Below are positions 52,336 to 62,900 of a stretch of DNA of 64,000 nucleotides, piece by piece. Location: positions 3,616,001 through 3,680,000 of the forward strand of contig JAWQUS010000003.1 of NCBI GenBank assembly GCA_036365455.1. Direction: 5' to 3'. How positions within the stretch are numbered: position 1 is the first letter of the stretch; every line of letters begins with the position of its first letter. A model generated the notes under the pieces. That model was not told the DNA's origin, ran no database searches, and saw nothing but the letters and a program-made list of their open reading frames with translations. Position numbers and translations under genes: made by a program. The stretch is from Macrosoma leucophasiata. Taxonomy: Eukaryota > Arthropoda > Insecta > Lepidoptera > Hedylidae.

Positions 52336-52626
52336 TAACTGGAGGTAGAGCTCTAGTGACGGAGCTCGCGGGCGTAGGCACCACCGCATTACCGATATAT
52401 ACGAGTACTTGCCGATAAATGGTGGTGTTCAGAACTATCGTGTTTTGGTCAGGTGGTAATATACGGCCCTGTAATTTCCAGCACAGAGGCATAACACATT
52501 AGGCTTTAAGAGTAGTAACACATTTGCATTTTGACCTTGGTCTTTGTGTGGGTGTCTATAGGCTGCAGTCATCACTTAACATGAATGTGAACTGCAAGCT
52601 TGTTTGCCACTTCCGTTACATAAAAG
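52336..52626 (+). repeat. Repeat A1, full length
   Basis: aactggaggtagagctctag to ttccgttacataaaa. Confidence 0.92.
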
Positions 52627-53095
52627 AACACGTGTTTTCGTTTTAAAATCGCGTTTGATATATTGATAAATGAACAAAACTTTTTCCAAAAAGTCTGCAT
52701 TTTCAGCACCTTGACACAATTGGATATGAAATAAGTAATACGCAATCAAACCCAGACTTTTTTTCCAGTTCATCGTCCGATTCAACCGAATAATCTTAGG
52801 TCAATTGCGCAATAAACGCCTCTATTCTCATTACAATACACACGGTAATCACATGAAAAAAGTGAGTTATTTATAATCTGTTTGTTATGATGCTTCGCCC
52901 ACGTTTTGACCGCGTAGTCTAGTTGCAAACCGTGTCAATTGGCGAGTACAAAACTCTGGTGCGGTTGCCAAGTGAATTTTTTGCTTAAAATAATATTTTA
53001 GCTTTCAATGAACAGGGTTGCCTTTGTGGAGTGTTTTCACGGAATTGGTTGGTTTATTTAAAGGAGAGACCATTTAACTTAATACGATTTCCTCT
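52627..53095. other. Unassigned stretch
   Basis: A 69-codon minus frame (52576-52785) is partly repeat-derived. No feature recognised. Confidence 0.45.
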
Positions 53096-53571
53096 AAAGG
53101 AGATGTTGCGAGTTCGGCTCTGGTTCGTACACGTCCTCAAAAAATGGGTAAATTAAAGAAGAATCCGAAAAAAATACAATTAATTTATTTAAGAATTTAT
53201 TTTAGAGTTACAACCACATTTAATTCAAACGATTTTATCATTTTCAACTATGTTAAACATGGCGGCGATACAGCCGACACTTGGGATCGATCGATTTCGA
53301 TAGTATTTAGAAAATATTACTTTTTTCTCCAAGTAATATATAATCAAAATACAATTTAAAAAATGAAAATGTCAAGATGACATCGCCCGCCATATTCGCC
53401 ATGTTGGTTTTGAGTTGCAATTCTAACTGCAAATAATGTTTTGTAACTGCAAACAAAGCTAAATAAGTGAAAATATGCAGTAAAAAACGTTTTTATATTG
53501 ATTTTGCCTGATTAATGATATTGTGTACAATACATGGCCGGAGCTCCATACAGTTTTGCAACATCTCCTTT
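53096..53571. mobile_element. MITE-K copy 2, 476 bp
   Basis: 14-bp perfect inverted ends aaaggagatgttgc and gcaacatctccttt; interior shared with 24.9 kb (aaacatggcggcgatacagc; gatgacatcgcccgccatat). Confidence 0.8.
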
Positions 53572-53674
53572 TCATTCTATTTATAAAAGGAGGAATATAG
53601 GAAAAAAATATCTGATAATGATAATATTGTTATTTGCTTTTTTTGGTCCTACATTCCATAACGGTCGTAACGGG

Positions 53675-53810
53675 ACAAATATTTGTATGGCCTACAAATT
53701 TTTGTTTCGGGTCTGGGTGTTTGTGTATGTGTTGTGTGTGTATAACGGCAACCCACGACACAGTTTTATTCCAAGAGTGGGACTGTGAGTGTTGGCGTAT
53801 TTTAATTAAC
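53675..53810 (+). repeat. SINE-R fragment
   Basis: aaatatttgtatggcctaca, tttcgggtctgggtgtttgt and aacggcaacccacgacacag. The B-box end is missing. Confidence 0.6.
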
Positions 53811-53849
53811 TAATTATAATGAATATATGCTACTAATTCCATAAAAAAG

Positions 53850-53942
53850 TTCTATTGGTATTTTTCAATTTTTCGGAAGTTTGCTTTGCTAGTGTCATCT
53901 TAGGGTTTGGATAGGTACTCGAAAATGTCGATAGGCTCGCCT
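53850..53942 (+). repeat. SINE-B, degraded internal fragment
   Basis: gttctattggtatttttcaa and gaaaatgtcgataggctcgc. Confidence 0.6.
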
Positions 53943-53984
53943 TGACATGTAATACCAATGATATTCTATACACAATGTCATTGT

Positions 53985-54041
53985 CACATAAATATAGAGA
54001 ACAAGACTATTTTATATAGTCTTGTTCTCTATATTTATGTG
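53985..54041. repeat. Perfect 26-bp hairpin
   Basis: Arms 53985-54010 and 54016-54041 are exact reverse complements around tttat. Confidence 0.93.
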
Positions 54042-54376
54042 TAAACCATAGTAGCTATGGTTGTCTTTATCGTTGCCACAAATTGGTGTCGCTTTGCTAG
54101 TATTCGACACCAATGTGAGTAATCTTTCAAATCATACTCGTATACACAATAAATGTTGGTACGCGAAACGAAAATAAAACATTTACCAATACTGTACTAT
54201 AAAAGTATATAATTTCCACACACATGCTTCACACCTAAGGGCTCAAAAGTGGTAACGCATCTACATTATAATATATAGTTCGATGTAGATACCTACTCAC
54301 ATCGTTTTCATCGCTTCTAATGAATCGAATAAATACAATTACATACTTTAGGATTCAAAGCGAGTATCATATATAA
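54042..54376. other. Unassigned, with repeat A2 scrap
   Basis: 54230-54295 keeps gctcaaaagtggtaacgcat and agttcgatgtagatacc. Otherwise nothing. Confidence 0.45.
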
Positions 54377-55122
54377 TAATAAAGTCATACATTCACTTTA
54401 AAAATGAATAATTTGAAAAAAAAAAATATTTTAAGAAAACGAATAATTTAAATAAAAAATATTTAAAGGGTAACAGGTAGACACCTGAAAAATCGAAGAG
54501 ACGTCGCCTGTTGCGTTGAGAAGAGAAAACAGGAGTCTGACCATCGACACCCCCTGTACGATTACTCTCTCCCCCCAGCAAGACTCAAAAGTCGGAAAAG
54601 CTTCCTGCGTAGCACAGAAGTCTCTTCAAAAAGTCCTGCTGAGGAAAGAGTGATGCGTTGGAAGATGAAACATCCCCATCCTCCACACACGAACCTACGG
54701 GAAGAGCTCCCCCCAGGTCATGATCTGCAATGGCCGACTTGGAGATCTCTCAACCGACTCCGCACTCAGGTAGGACGTTGCAGACAAAACTTATGCAACT
54801 GGGGTTTCATCTCTCCGCCTATGGAGCGGTATGACTGTGGAGCCATAGCTCAATCGATGAAACACATGCTCCAATGCCCGCTCTGCCCCAGCTCTTGCAC
54901 TTTGGAAGATCCTAAGTACTGCATACGACGCAGCAATAATTGTGGTGAAATATTGGGTCGACAAAATTTAAGTCGAGCCGCTGACACGCGAAGAAGAAGA
55001 AGAACCTGAGAAATTCACAGAATATAGTAATAAAGTTATACATTCACTTTAAAAATGAATAATTTGAATAAAAAGATATTTAAAGAAAATGAATAATTTT
55101 CATAAAATAATATTTCAAGAGA
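54377..55122 (+). mobile_element. LINE-W fragment between 100-bp direct repeats
   Basis: tacattcactttaaaaatga and gaataattt-rich sequence at 54377-54475 recurs at 55022-55120, flanking the LINE coding piece. This may be an unusually long target duplication or a pre-existing tandem repeat. Confidence 0.6.
54488..55009 (+). pseudogene. LINE-W ORF2 C-terminus, about 173 codons
   Basis: The frame is open from 54488 to TGA at 55007-55009; the usual ATG lies well inside, because the element is 5'-truncated. Ordered motifs: ARLKSRKSFLRST, LPPGHDLQWPTWRSLNRLRT, and a zinc-knuckle-like CGAIAQSMKHMLQC followed by CP. An LNRLRT...CG..Q.M.H.L.C series is typical of the last segment of a group of insect non-LTR ORF2 proteins. 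No reverse transcriptase palm is present. Confidence 0.78.
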
Positions 55123-55718
55123 GTATTTCCCATACAACAAACGTGATTTTTTACCGTTTCTTATAGATAAAATTGAAATTGAAAATAACGATTTTTTAAT
55201 GTTCATCATGACTTTCAGAGCGTTTGCATGTCAAAGATAAAATATGAACATCAACTAAGTTCGCCATCTTATAAACCAATACTGCCATAATCATTTTAAC
55301 GAATGCCACACAAAAGCTAGCACTGTACGGTATACATTAAACATGCCTAACTAACTGTTTGGTTAAAGACAGACGGAATTGCTTATTTACATATTCAGTG
55401 TGACACTGCGGTGTAACTGTCGGCATCGTAAATAGGGCGCCGAACCTTTTATGGTTTATGGCTTTAAGGAGGCTTAATGATGGAGCTGTTGGACGGATCA
55501 TTTGGTTTAATATTAGGGCTCCGTTTTTACCTTCTGAGGTAGGGAACCCTTATAAAATTACTCTTGCGTCTGTCTGTCCGTCTGTCAAATTTGATTTTCT
55601 CCAAAATAACATCACCGATTAAGTTCAAATTTGGTACACACGTGTGAATTAGCGACCCAAACATGATCATAAATTGTGTGTTTTTGTAAATAGTTTAACA
55701 TATACATTGTAGAAATTA

Positions 55719-55815
55719 AACTTGCGGATTTTCTCGCGTATACAACACTCTCAAACGTCTTACACCCGACGTTTCGGTCGCTTTCCAGCAAGAAAATCCG
55801 CAAGTTTAATTTCGC
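55719..55815. repeat. Foldback H copy 4
   Basis: Arms aattaaacttgcggattttc and gaaaatccgcaagtttaatt, centre cacccgacgtttcggtcgc. Confidence 0.85.
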
Positions 55816-56369
55816 GCTCGCGAAGCGCGAATTTGAAGCTCGCGAAAACCTACGAAAACGTTATTAACATATACAGTTTAAAATTTATTCAAGAAAATAT
55901 ATGAAAATTGGTTAACTAATAAATCAATACAACTATTTCCATTTCAACAAACGCCTCACGAAAGCACTGTACGGTATACATTAAACATGCCTAACTAACT
56001 GTTTGGTTAAAGACAGACGGAATTGCTTATTTACATATTCAGTGTTACACTGCGGTGTGACTGTCGGCATCGTAAATCGGGAGTTGAACCTTTAATGGTT
56101 TACGGCTTTAAAGAAATATGGCTTAATGAGCTGTTGGACGGATCGTTTGGTTCATTCATAGGAATACGAAGCTCACAAACGAAACCTTTATAAAATAACT
56201 TTTGGGTCTGTCTGTCTGTCAGTCTGTCACCACCTATTTTCTCCGAAAGTGCTAAACCTGTTGATATTTAGTTGATATTTGGTACACACATGAACATTTG
56301 TGACCTACAGGTGACTGCGTAACTAAGTAAATTAATTTTAAACATAGTTACTTTAGGGAGTCAAATATA

Positions 56370-56570
56370 TTATGTGATATTGTACGGCGCTGTAATTTCC
56401 GACACAGAGGCCACCGCTGAGTTCTACAGTATTATATTGTAGACCTCAGGAGTGGCAATGCATCTACATTTAAATCTCCAGTATCATGTAGATGTTTATA
56501 GGCTACAGTATTAATTACCATCAATGTAAACTGTATGCTTGTTTGCCACTTCATAACATAAAAAAGATAT
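56370..56570 (+). repeat. Repeat A2, 3' two thirds
   Basis: ttgtacggcgctgtaatttc to gccacttcataacataaaaaa; a 25-base insertion near 56410. Confidence 0.78.
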
Positions 56571-57000
56571 CGTCAGTTTCGAAGTTATTCAAGAAAATAC
56601 AGAAATAACCACTTTTATTTCAACAAACCCCCCACGAAAGCTAGTAACACACGGTATGCATTTGGTTTAAGACAGACGGAATTGCTTATTTACATATTCA
56701 GTATTACACTTCGGTGTGACTGTTGGCATCGTTAATCGAGAGCTGTGAGACCTTTTGTGGTTTAAGAATTTAAGGAAATATGGCTTAATGAAGGTGCTAT
56801 TGGACGGATTATTTGATATTTTTAATACTCTTACTTGTTTTTAAGTCATATTATTATGAAAAAGACCATGGACCAATACTTACAGGAGTATTGGTATATT
56901 ATTGTACCATATTGGAGTATGTAATAATATGAATCTATTCAATAAACACATGAAATGGCTTAAAGAAAACTCAGCAGTGAGTTAGGAATTTTATTATTCA

Positions 57001-57355
57001 CTAGCGGCCCGCCCCGGCTTCGCACGGTGCAATGTTGCCTAACCTCTTCTATTCGTCTTAGCGTGATGATTATACATAGATATAGCCTAAAGTCTTCCTC
57101 TATATCTTTTGTAGTTTAGGCAGCGTACGCAAAATAAGTAACTTTTCTGGTTGATTCTTTACACCTTGTGTCTGAAAAACCCAAATATCTGTCGGAACCC
57201 TATTTTTTCCAAAATAAAATATAGCCTATGTTACCCATGGTTAATGTAGCTTTTGAATAGTGAAAGAATTTTTAAAATAGGTCCAGTAGTTATTGAGCCT
57301 ATTCAAAACAAACAAACAAATAAATATTACCTCTTTATAATATTATAAGTATAGA
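57001..57355 (-). mobile_element. Hel element, 355 bp
   Basis: CTAG at 57001 (ctagcggcccgccccggctt) after A; TC end at 57355 (plus gtataga|t). It shares gcgtgatga, tatagcctaaagtcttcctc and the aacaaacaaacaaat run with the 3.7 kb copy, but is longer. Confidence 0.78.
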
Positions 57356-58027
57356 TAAAAAGTACACTCATGAGATTCTAACATATAGCATATTTGACGA
57401 AAATATCAAGCTCACAAAAGAAATTTATGAATAACTATTCTCTCAATCAGCTATTAAATATGCAAACACAGTCACATAACCTAAACGTCAAATCCAATAG
57501 CCGGCCATTCCTTCAACGGTAATAGAAATCAGTTAACCCAACGCATGCGTTTACGGTGCCATAGCATTGACGACAAACATAATACTAACCGCAAAATCTG
57601 CATACCATTACGCTGCGGTGTAATGAGCGGCCGGCCAGTGCCGAGGTCGTAAAATCAGTGAAATCAGAATGGACCCTCACGGATTGTTATGGTCCTGTTG
57701 GAATAATAATGAGGCACTTGTGGTTCTGTGTAATTTCGAACTGAAAAGCTATTGTTCGCTTCGGTATGATACGAGGTATTTGGTAAATAAAATATAAGGT
57801 GCTTTATTAGGCGACCTTTATACGCAGACGAATAAGCTCGTGTGTTCTATATGAATGCGAGTGTCAACTTTTCAGACAGAATGTATGATTCAAAATGTTT
57901 TAGCGTTGTTTCTATTTATTTGTTAAATGGAGTTACTTTATATTAAGATATAGTTTTCTGTGAATTTTTCAGGTGTCTACCTGTTACCGTTGTTAATATC
58001 GAGCACAAAAATCACGTTAATAGTAAG
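57356..58027. other. Unassigned stretch
   Basis: 57540-57720 vaguely resembles the 650-bp tandem unit (tacgctgcggtgtaatgagc). tttttcaggtgtctacctgt (about 57966) is an inverted match to 54468-54490. Confidence 0.4.
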
Positions 58028-58151
58028 ATCACAGGAGTGAAAACGAATCTGCATTTTGACCACGGATTTTTGTGTAGACGTCTATAGGCTGTAGTCTTCA
58101 CATAACATCCCCGTGAACTGCATGTTTATCTGACACCTTCATAACATAAAA
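58028..58151 (+). repeat. Repeat A2, 3' half
   Basis: tcacaggagtgaaaacgaat to ccttcataacataaaaata. Confidence 0.75.
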
Positions 58152-58165
58152 ATACATCCTTTATC

Positions 58166-58214
58166 TCTAATCCCTCTCTGCCTACACCGTAAGGAATGAA
58201 GATACATAGACACA
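58166..58214 (+). mobile_element. LINE-N tail fragment, degraded
   Basis: ctctctgcctacaccgtaag and gaatgaagatacatagacac. Confidence 0.6.
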
Positions 58215-58221
58215 TACACCT

Positions 58222-58300
58222 TTATATCTGATAGCCTCCGACCCAGGGATCGAATCTAGTAGCTCAGCTTAGCAGTAATGGCCTGCCACTAGACTACTAC
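58222..58300 (-). repeat. SINE-B head remnant
   Basis: ccgacccagggatcgaatct, then tggcctgccactagactact: the tRNA-like head only, abutting the next SINE-B copy. Confidence 0.65.
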
Positions 58301-58302
58301 GT

Positions 58303-58577
58303 AACGTAACGTAACTTTACGCCTGTAATCCCCGAAGGGGTAGGCAGAAGTAAATGCCTGCATTCAAGCATACATGCGAACACACACGATTCGCCGGTTC
58401 TGTTGACATCTCCGGGCACATTACCAAACTTCGAGGTAGTGGGCAATTTCCAGAAAATGGAAAAATCCCAATAGAACCAGAGATAAAGGACCTTACACCA
58501 TTATCTCTGATTACCCCCTACCCGGGAATCGAACCCAGGACCTCAGCGTAGTAGTAGTGGCCTGTTACCACTAGGCT
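58303..58577 (-). repeat. SINE-B with (GTAAC)n tail
   Basis: The left end is cgtaacgtaacgtaac, a short tandem tail, then the intact hairpin ccccgaaggggtag. The head ends ccactaggct. About 30 bases around cggttacg...ggcgagcc are deleted. Confidence 0.9.
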
Positions 58578-58652
58578 TAATAATTAAAAATGTTTTAAAA
58601 AACCATACTCTACATAGTAATTTAATCTATACTTATATTATCTATCTATTCT

Positions 58653-58837
58653 TCTCTACTAATATTATAAAGAGGAAACATTTGGTCTTCTATTTGTATG
58701 TTTTGTTTGTACGTTTTCACGCAAAAACTACAACTGATTTCAAAAATTCTTTCACCATTACAAAGATGCATCTTTACTGAGTGACATAGGCTAAATTATA
58801 TTCATTGCACCCGTGCGAAGCCGGGCCGAGCCGCTAG
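58653..58837 (+). mobile_element. Hel element, 185 bp
   Basis: Begins TCTCTACTAATATTATAAAG and ends GCCGAGCCGCTAG before T. Hairpin cccg-tgcgaagc-cggg lies about 12 bases from the end. Confidence 0.75.
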
Positions 58838-59159
58838 TCTTTATATAAATTACTGTAAAGCCCCTGTGAGGCATAATCCAATAACATTTTTATTAGAACG
58901 TCACGCCGTGGGCTTCTGCTTATTCTATAACGAATCCATTTTTTCTAATCCAATGAGAGAAACTAAATTGCAAAATAACCAAGTTACGAAATCCTCCAAA
59001 TTTGATATTTCTGTTTCGTAAAATGTTTTTATTTTTGACTTAGCTCAGAGAGTAATCAATTTTTTTAAATATATTTGATACAAAAACGCGCTTTGTATTG
59101 TTAACGACCCACGAACTCACTGACAGACTCAAATATTTGATCTTACTCAGGGACATCGA
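58838..59159. other. Unassigned stretch
   Basis: No feature recognised. Confidence 0.45.
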
Positions 59160-59222
59160 AAGAGTGTGCGTTGAGTGCTCTGCTAACTGCTTGATATGGT
59201 GCCAACGTCTCTTTTCCTACAC
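59160..59222 (+). pseudogene. LINE-L fragment
   Basis: gagtgctctgctaactgctt and ccaacgtctcttttcctaca match the LINE-L region upstream of the LFLHRT-coding part. Confidence 0.55.
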
Positions 59223-59227
59223 TGTAA

Positions 59228-59437
59228 CACACCGCGGACACTCCACCAAAATTACATACAATCGCTTATTTGGTCTCTATTACAAAGACATCAATCAGTG
59301 ACGTGTAATTTACACGTGCACCTGTGTGCGTAGCACGTAGAAAATACCAACCGTCGCCCATAAGAGGGAAGGAGGTTGGGTGATGCGGGGAAATCGGGCG
59401 GGACGTCGAAGTGTCCATTCTATACGTAGTATTATAG
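59228..59437. repeat. Repeat M copy 2
   Basis: cacaccgcggacactccacc to gacgtcgaagtgtccattct and atacgtagtattat. It adjoins a LINE-L scrap. Confidence 0.65.
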
Positions 59438-60401
59438 ATAGATAGGTGGCGCATTTTCTGACAACATAGGTCATAAAGGCCCCTACGATCAATTTACAAG
59501 TTGTAAAAAAGGTAATTGATTATTATTTTATTGAAACAAATGACGAAACAGAAATACAATGCGAATGTGGACGATTGGAAAAGTCAGAAATACTAAGACT
59601 GACCTATTTTGGTGATGGTCGGGCGTGATCATTTAACTTTGGTAATCATGCTTTATCACAGCTTGAAAGACAGAGATAATTATGTATTGAAATAAAAAAC
59701 AAAAAACATTGTAAGACTACAACCAGTGATACAAAATACCAAATATACTTTATTGAATTAATGTTTAGAGTTCCGGTATCGAAGGCTAAGGACTTTAAAC
59801 CACCGCATTACGATATCGACATATTATTATCTGCCTCAATTATAATTGTAATGAACTCCATGTTTGTATGCCACTTCCATTTCAAATATTTTGCTACCTC
59901 CAATATTTTGTTTCTCATTCAAAGACACATATTTTGTATCTCTTTTTTCATATCATTTGAACGCAAAACATCAGATATTCAAGATAGCTCATTTATAAAA
60001 CAACGATTTATTGATCATGTCACGCATGCAATTTTTCTTATTCTAGTACTAGACATCGTTTCATAGTAGGTAAGAAAAATACGCTTTGCGTGATCAAATC
60101 CATTTTGCAAGCGAGGTAAATTATGTATGACGGGTTTGAGAGTGTTTGATACTTTACGGGATGAATTACTTTGAAGGTTTCTAAATGTTTTCAGTTGAAG
60201 TGTTCATTGAAGATCAATTGGTTCTAATCTGATTTAGTAGATTTTCAATTTAAAAATATAAGTGGCAGGTAGAGTTTATGTACCTCACTCGAAGGCATAT
60301 AATAATAAAAAAAAACACTAGTGCGATTCACTCGTGGTCAAGTGAAACCTTCAAAATTTCAAGCTTTGTACCTACTACGTACGTACACACGACAGAAACA
60401 C
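59438..60401. other. Unassigned stretch
   Basis: 59829-59890 is a repeat A tail scrap (gaactccatgtttgtatgcc). The 101-codon frame at 59761-60066 runs through it and is not credible as a gene. Confidence 0.4.
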
Positions 60402-60594
60402 TGTATAATAATGGCAACCCATTATACGTCCCACTGCTGGGCTCAAATCTCTCCCTTTTTTGAGGGGAGGCCTGTAGCTTACTCCACCACGCTGCTCCAA
60501 TGCGGAATGGTGGAGGTGGGTGGGTTAGTGGTCAACCCGCTGTCGGATGTTTTTCAAACCGCCCATAAGGCCTCCGACAAGGTTAAACGACTTA
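60402..60594 (-). repeat. SINE-5S copy 3, 5'-truncated
   Basis: ataataatggcaacccatta to gcccataaggcctccgacaa. The 5S-like head was not copied. Confidence 0.82.
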
Positions 60595-60995
60595 GATAGC
60601 GTTTCGATAGCGATATTGTGAAAAAAATAATTAGGAAAAATAGTTTATACCTACAGATTACTATTAGTATAAGAATTCTACGGTATTTCAGGTATCGTAG
60701 ATAATTACTCAACGGATCTAAACCTAAGATATCTGGAGTTAGCCAGTTCTTTTTCTGAAAACAAAATGATGATCAAAAGATTATATTAAATTTAATTAAT
60801 AAATAATATCAAATTTAGTCGAACGAGCTACGTAATTTAGAAATCCTAAGTATTTGTATTCATGCTCTTGATTGCCGACTTCAACAAGGCTACGGATCGT
60901 AGGACTGCTACGAAGGTTATATCGTAGAGGTGCGTAGTGCTACATAGGCACAGTTGTTATGCTACGACTGAACCTTCTCTATACATATAGCTAGG
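60595..60995. other. Unassigned stretch
   Basis: Repeated gctacg/cgtag words around 60890-60980, otherwise nothing. Confidence 0.4.
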
Positions 60996-61263
60996 TGTTT
61001 GGAGCATTTGAAAGTGCGCGCCTTGTGCATGCGCGTGCATATAGCTAATCACACGGCTTCGTTTGGAATCGGACCAATGGGGACGCCTACGTCATACGCA
61101 TGATTGTGATTGGCCAACGCGGCCAGGACGACGGGACACTCCCGCCATCTTTACTATTGTCTTGTAATTTTGTAATTTTGTAATCGCAATCGAATCAATA
61201 AACGGAACATACGTTACACCAAAAAACCTCGAATTTTCTTGCCTCCAATTCCGCAACATTACA
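60996..61263. mobile_element. Solo LTR, 268 bp
   Basis: Begins TGTTTGGAGC and ends AACATTACA, with a perfect 5-bp duplication ctagg on both sides (60991-60995, 61264-61268). On the plus strand it has a CCAAT-like gattggcc (about 61110) and aataaa (61196-61201), in the order promoter then polyadenylation signal. This supports plus orientation. No second LTR or internal region is present, so it arose by LTR recombination. The 96-codon minus frame across it is not a gene. Confidence 0.78.
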
Positions 61264-61268
61264 CTAGG

Positions 61269-61399
61269 GATAGTTAATTGTTGCCCCTTGTCTTTATGTA
61301 TGAAAGTATATTTTAAGTTATAATTCTTTTCACATGATAATTTTCTCAACACATTGTACTTATCTATACAATAAAATGACATTCGATAATATTATTTTT
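61269..61399. other. Unassigned spacer
   Basis: No feature recognised. Confidence 0.4.
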
Positions 61400-61724
61400 A
61401 GCTGTCTCGGTAGCCTAGTGGTAGCAGGCCATTACTACGACTACTACGAGTACTACGCTGAGGTCATGGGTTCGATTCCTGGATACGGGGTTATCAGAGA
61501 TAATGGTTGTAAGTCCTTTATCCCTGGTTCCATTGGGATTATTCCATTTTCTGGAAGTTTCCCAGTACCTCGAAGTTTGGTAATGTGCCCGGAGATGTCG
61601 ACAGGCTCGCCACCTGTTACATTGGCCAAAACTTAACCGGCGAATTGTGGGTGTTTGCATGTATGCTTGAATTTCATTTACCTCTGCCTACCCCTTCGGG
61701 GATTACAGGTGTGAAGTTACGTTA
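61400..61724 (+). repeat. SINE-B, full length with triplet expansion
   Basis: tagctgtctcggtagcctag, an expanded tactacgactactacgagta near 61435, B box gggttcgattcctgg, and tail ccccttcggggatta ending gtgaagttacgtta. Confidence 0.92.
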
Positions 61725-62254
61725 TTTTTGATAGTAAAAGTATACTATTTAGCGATTTTCTCTAAAATACGACTTATTCGTAGGGTGGCTGCCACAATAA
61801 CGCCTGAATTATATCTATGTATGTATTCAAGGATTATAGATGAAAGTATTTCTTTTTGTGTTCAAACTGAATAAAATATACTGAGGGTAATTGAAAATAA
61901 TAAGTATTCTAATACCCATTAACAAGTCACATCATATGACAGAACTCATCCTAATTCCAGCCAACGCTTCCTTTTGTCCTTCAAACAAAGACATACGAGT
62001 GGAATTAAAACTCGTCAGGCCAATGACGAAATTTCCTCTCACGTGCCAACCATTATTTCAAAGGACCGACTGTCACTGTTTTAAAATTAATAACCGGGAC
62101 CGTTTTGTTTTCAAACTTGTCATAACGTTAATGGGACAGTCTTAGGGATTACGTTGAGTTTTATAACGATTTGTCATTCATATATTGTTCGTGTAAATGT
62201 TTTTGAGTAAATTCAACAGCATGATGAGTCATTTCCATTCAAAATAATTTAAAA
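61725..62254. other. Unassigned stretch
   Basis: An 84-codon plus frame (61891-62145) has no recognised motif. Part of it shares catcctaattccagcc-like wording with 34.43 kb, so an old repeat is as likely as a gene. Confidence 0.35.
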
Positions 62255-62326
62255 ACAATTTTTTGTCATTAGGATGACAGGCAAGCAGACCACCTGATGG
62301 AAAGTGGTTACCGTCGCCTATGGGCA

Positions 62327-62555
62327 TTTTTTAAATGTATTGATAGGTGGTTACCAAGCGTGCAGTTCACATCGATGTTAAGTGATGACTGCAGCCTATA
62401 GACACCAATACAAAAACCGAGGTAAAAATGCAGATGCGTTATCACTTCTGAGGCCTTAGGTGTTATGTCTCTGTGCCGGAAATTACAGGGCCGTACATTA
62501 CCACCTGACCGGAACACGATAGAACTGAATACTACTATTTACTACCAACCAGTAA
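62327..62555 (-). repeat. Repeat A1 inside LINE-L
   Basis: tttttaaatgtattgatagg to ctaccaaccagtaa; about 55 bases near the 5' end (the gcggtggtgcc block) are deleted. Confidence 0.85.
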
Positions 62556-62890
62556 AGAACATCAGGGGAGTTGCCAACGCGCTGCCAGCTTGAAGAGTGA
62601 AGAAGGACTCTTTCGACGCTATTTTTGATGAACTCCATATTGTAGCACCAAGGGAACACCTCAGAGGGAAGTTCGTTCCACAATTTACATGTTCTGGGCA
62701 GGAACGAACGTGAAAACTGCACTGTTGAGCACTGCCAGGTGTCCAGTCGGTGAAGGTGGAACTTCTGTCTTCGGGTAGTACGGTGTAGGAAAAGAGACGG
62801 TAGCACTATGGTTCGATATGTCGAACAGTTCAGCAGAGCACTCACCATTCTGTGCATGTTATACCGATACCATGCACAGAATAGGTTTCC
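62556..62890 (-). pseudogene. LINE-L ORF2 C-terminus, second copy
   Basis: SFLPRTCKLWNELPSEVFP and YNMEFIKNSVERVL parallel the copy at 15.9 kb. This copy reaches slightly further upstream (ALLNCSTYRTIVLPSLFLHRT). The last residues of the open frame are read from the inserted A1 and are not LINE sequence. Confidence 0.75.
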
Positions 62891-62900
62891 CATGTCGGTG

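Larger units (their letters stand above)
55268..56830 (+). repeat. Tandem triplication, about 650-bp units
   Basis: gacagacggaattgcttatt occurs at 55369, 56013 and 56672 (periods about 644 and 659), each followed by catattcagtgt and cggtgtgactgtcggcatcg-like sequence. Unit 1 holds foldback H; unit 2 holds a repeat A2. Both entered after or during the duplication, since the other units lack them. Confidence 0.8.
62255..62900 (-). mobile_element. LINE-L copy 2, with nested repeat A1
   Basis: The 3' end lies at the left (gacaggcaagcagaccacct). A1 splits the 3' UTR at cctatgggcat / aacatcaggggagttgcc. The 5' end near 62885 contains a 12-bp inverted repeat attctgtgcatg / catgcacagaat. Confidence 0.8.
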
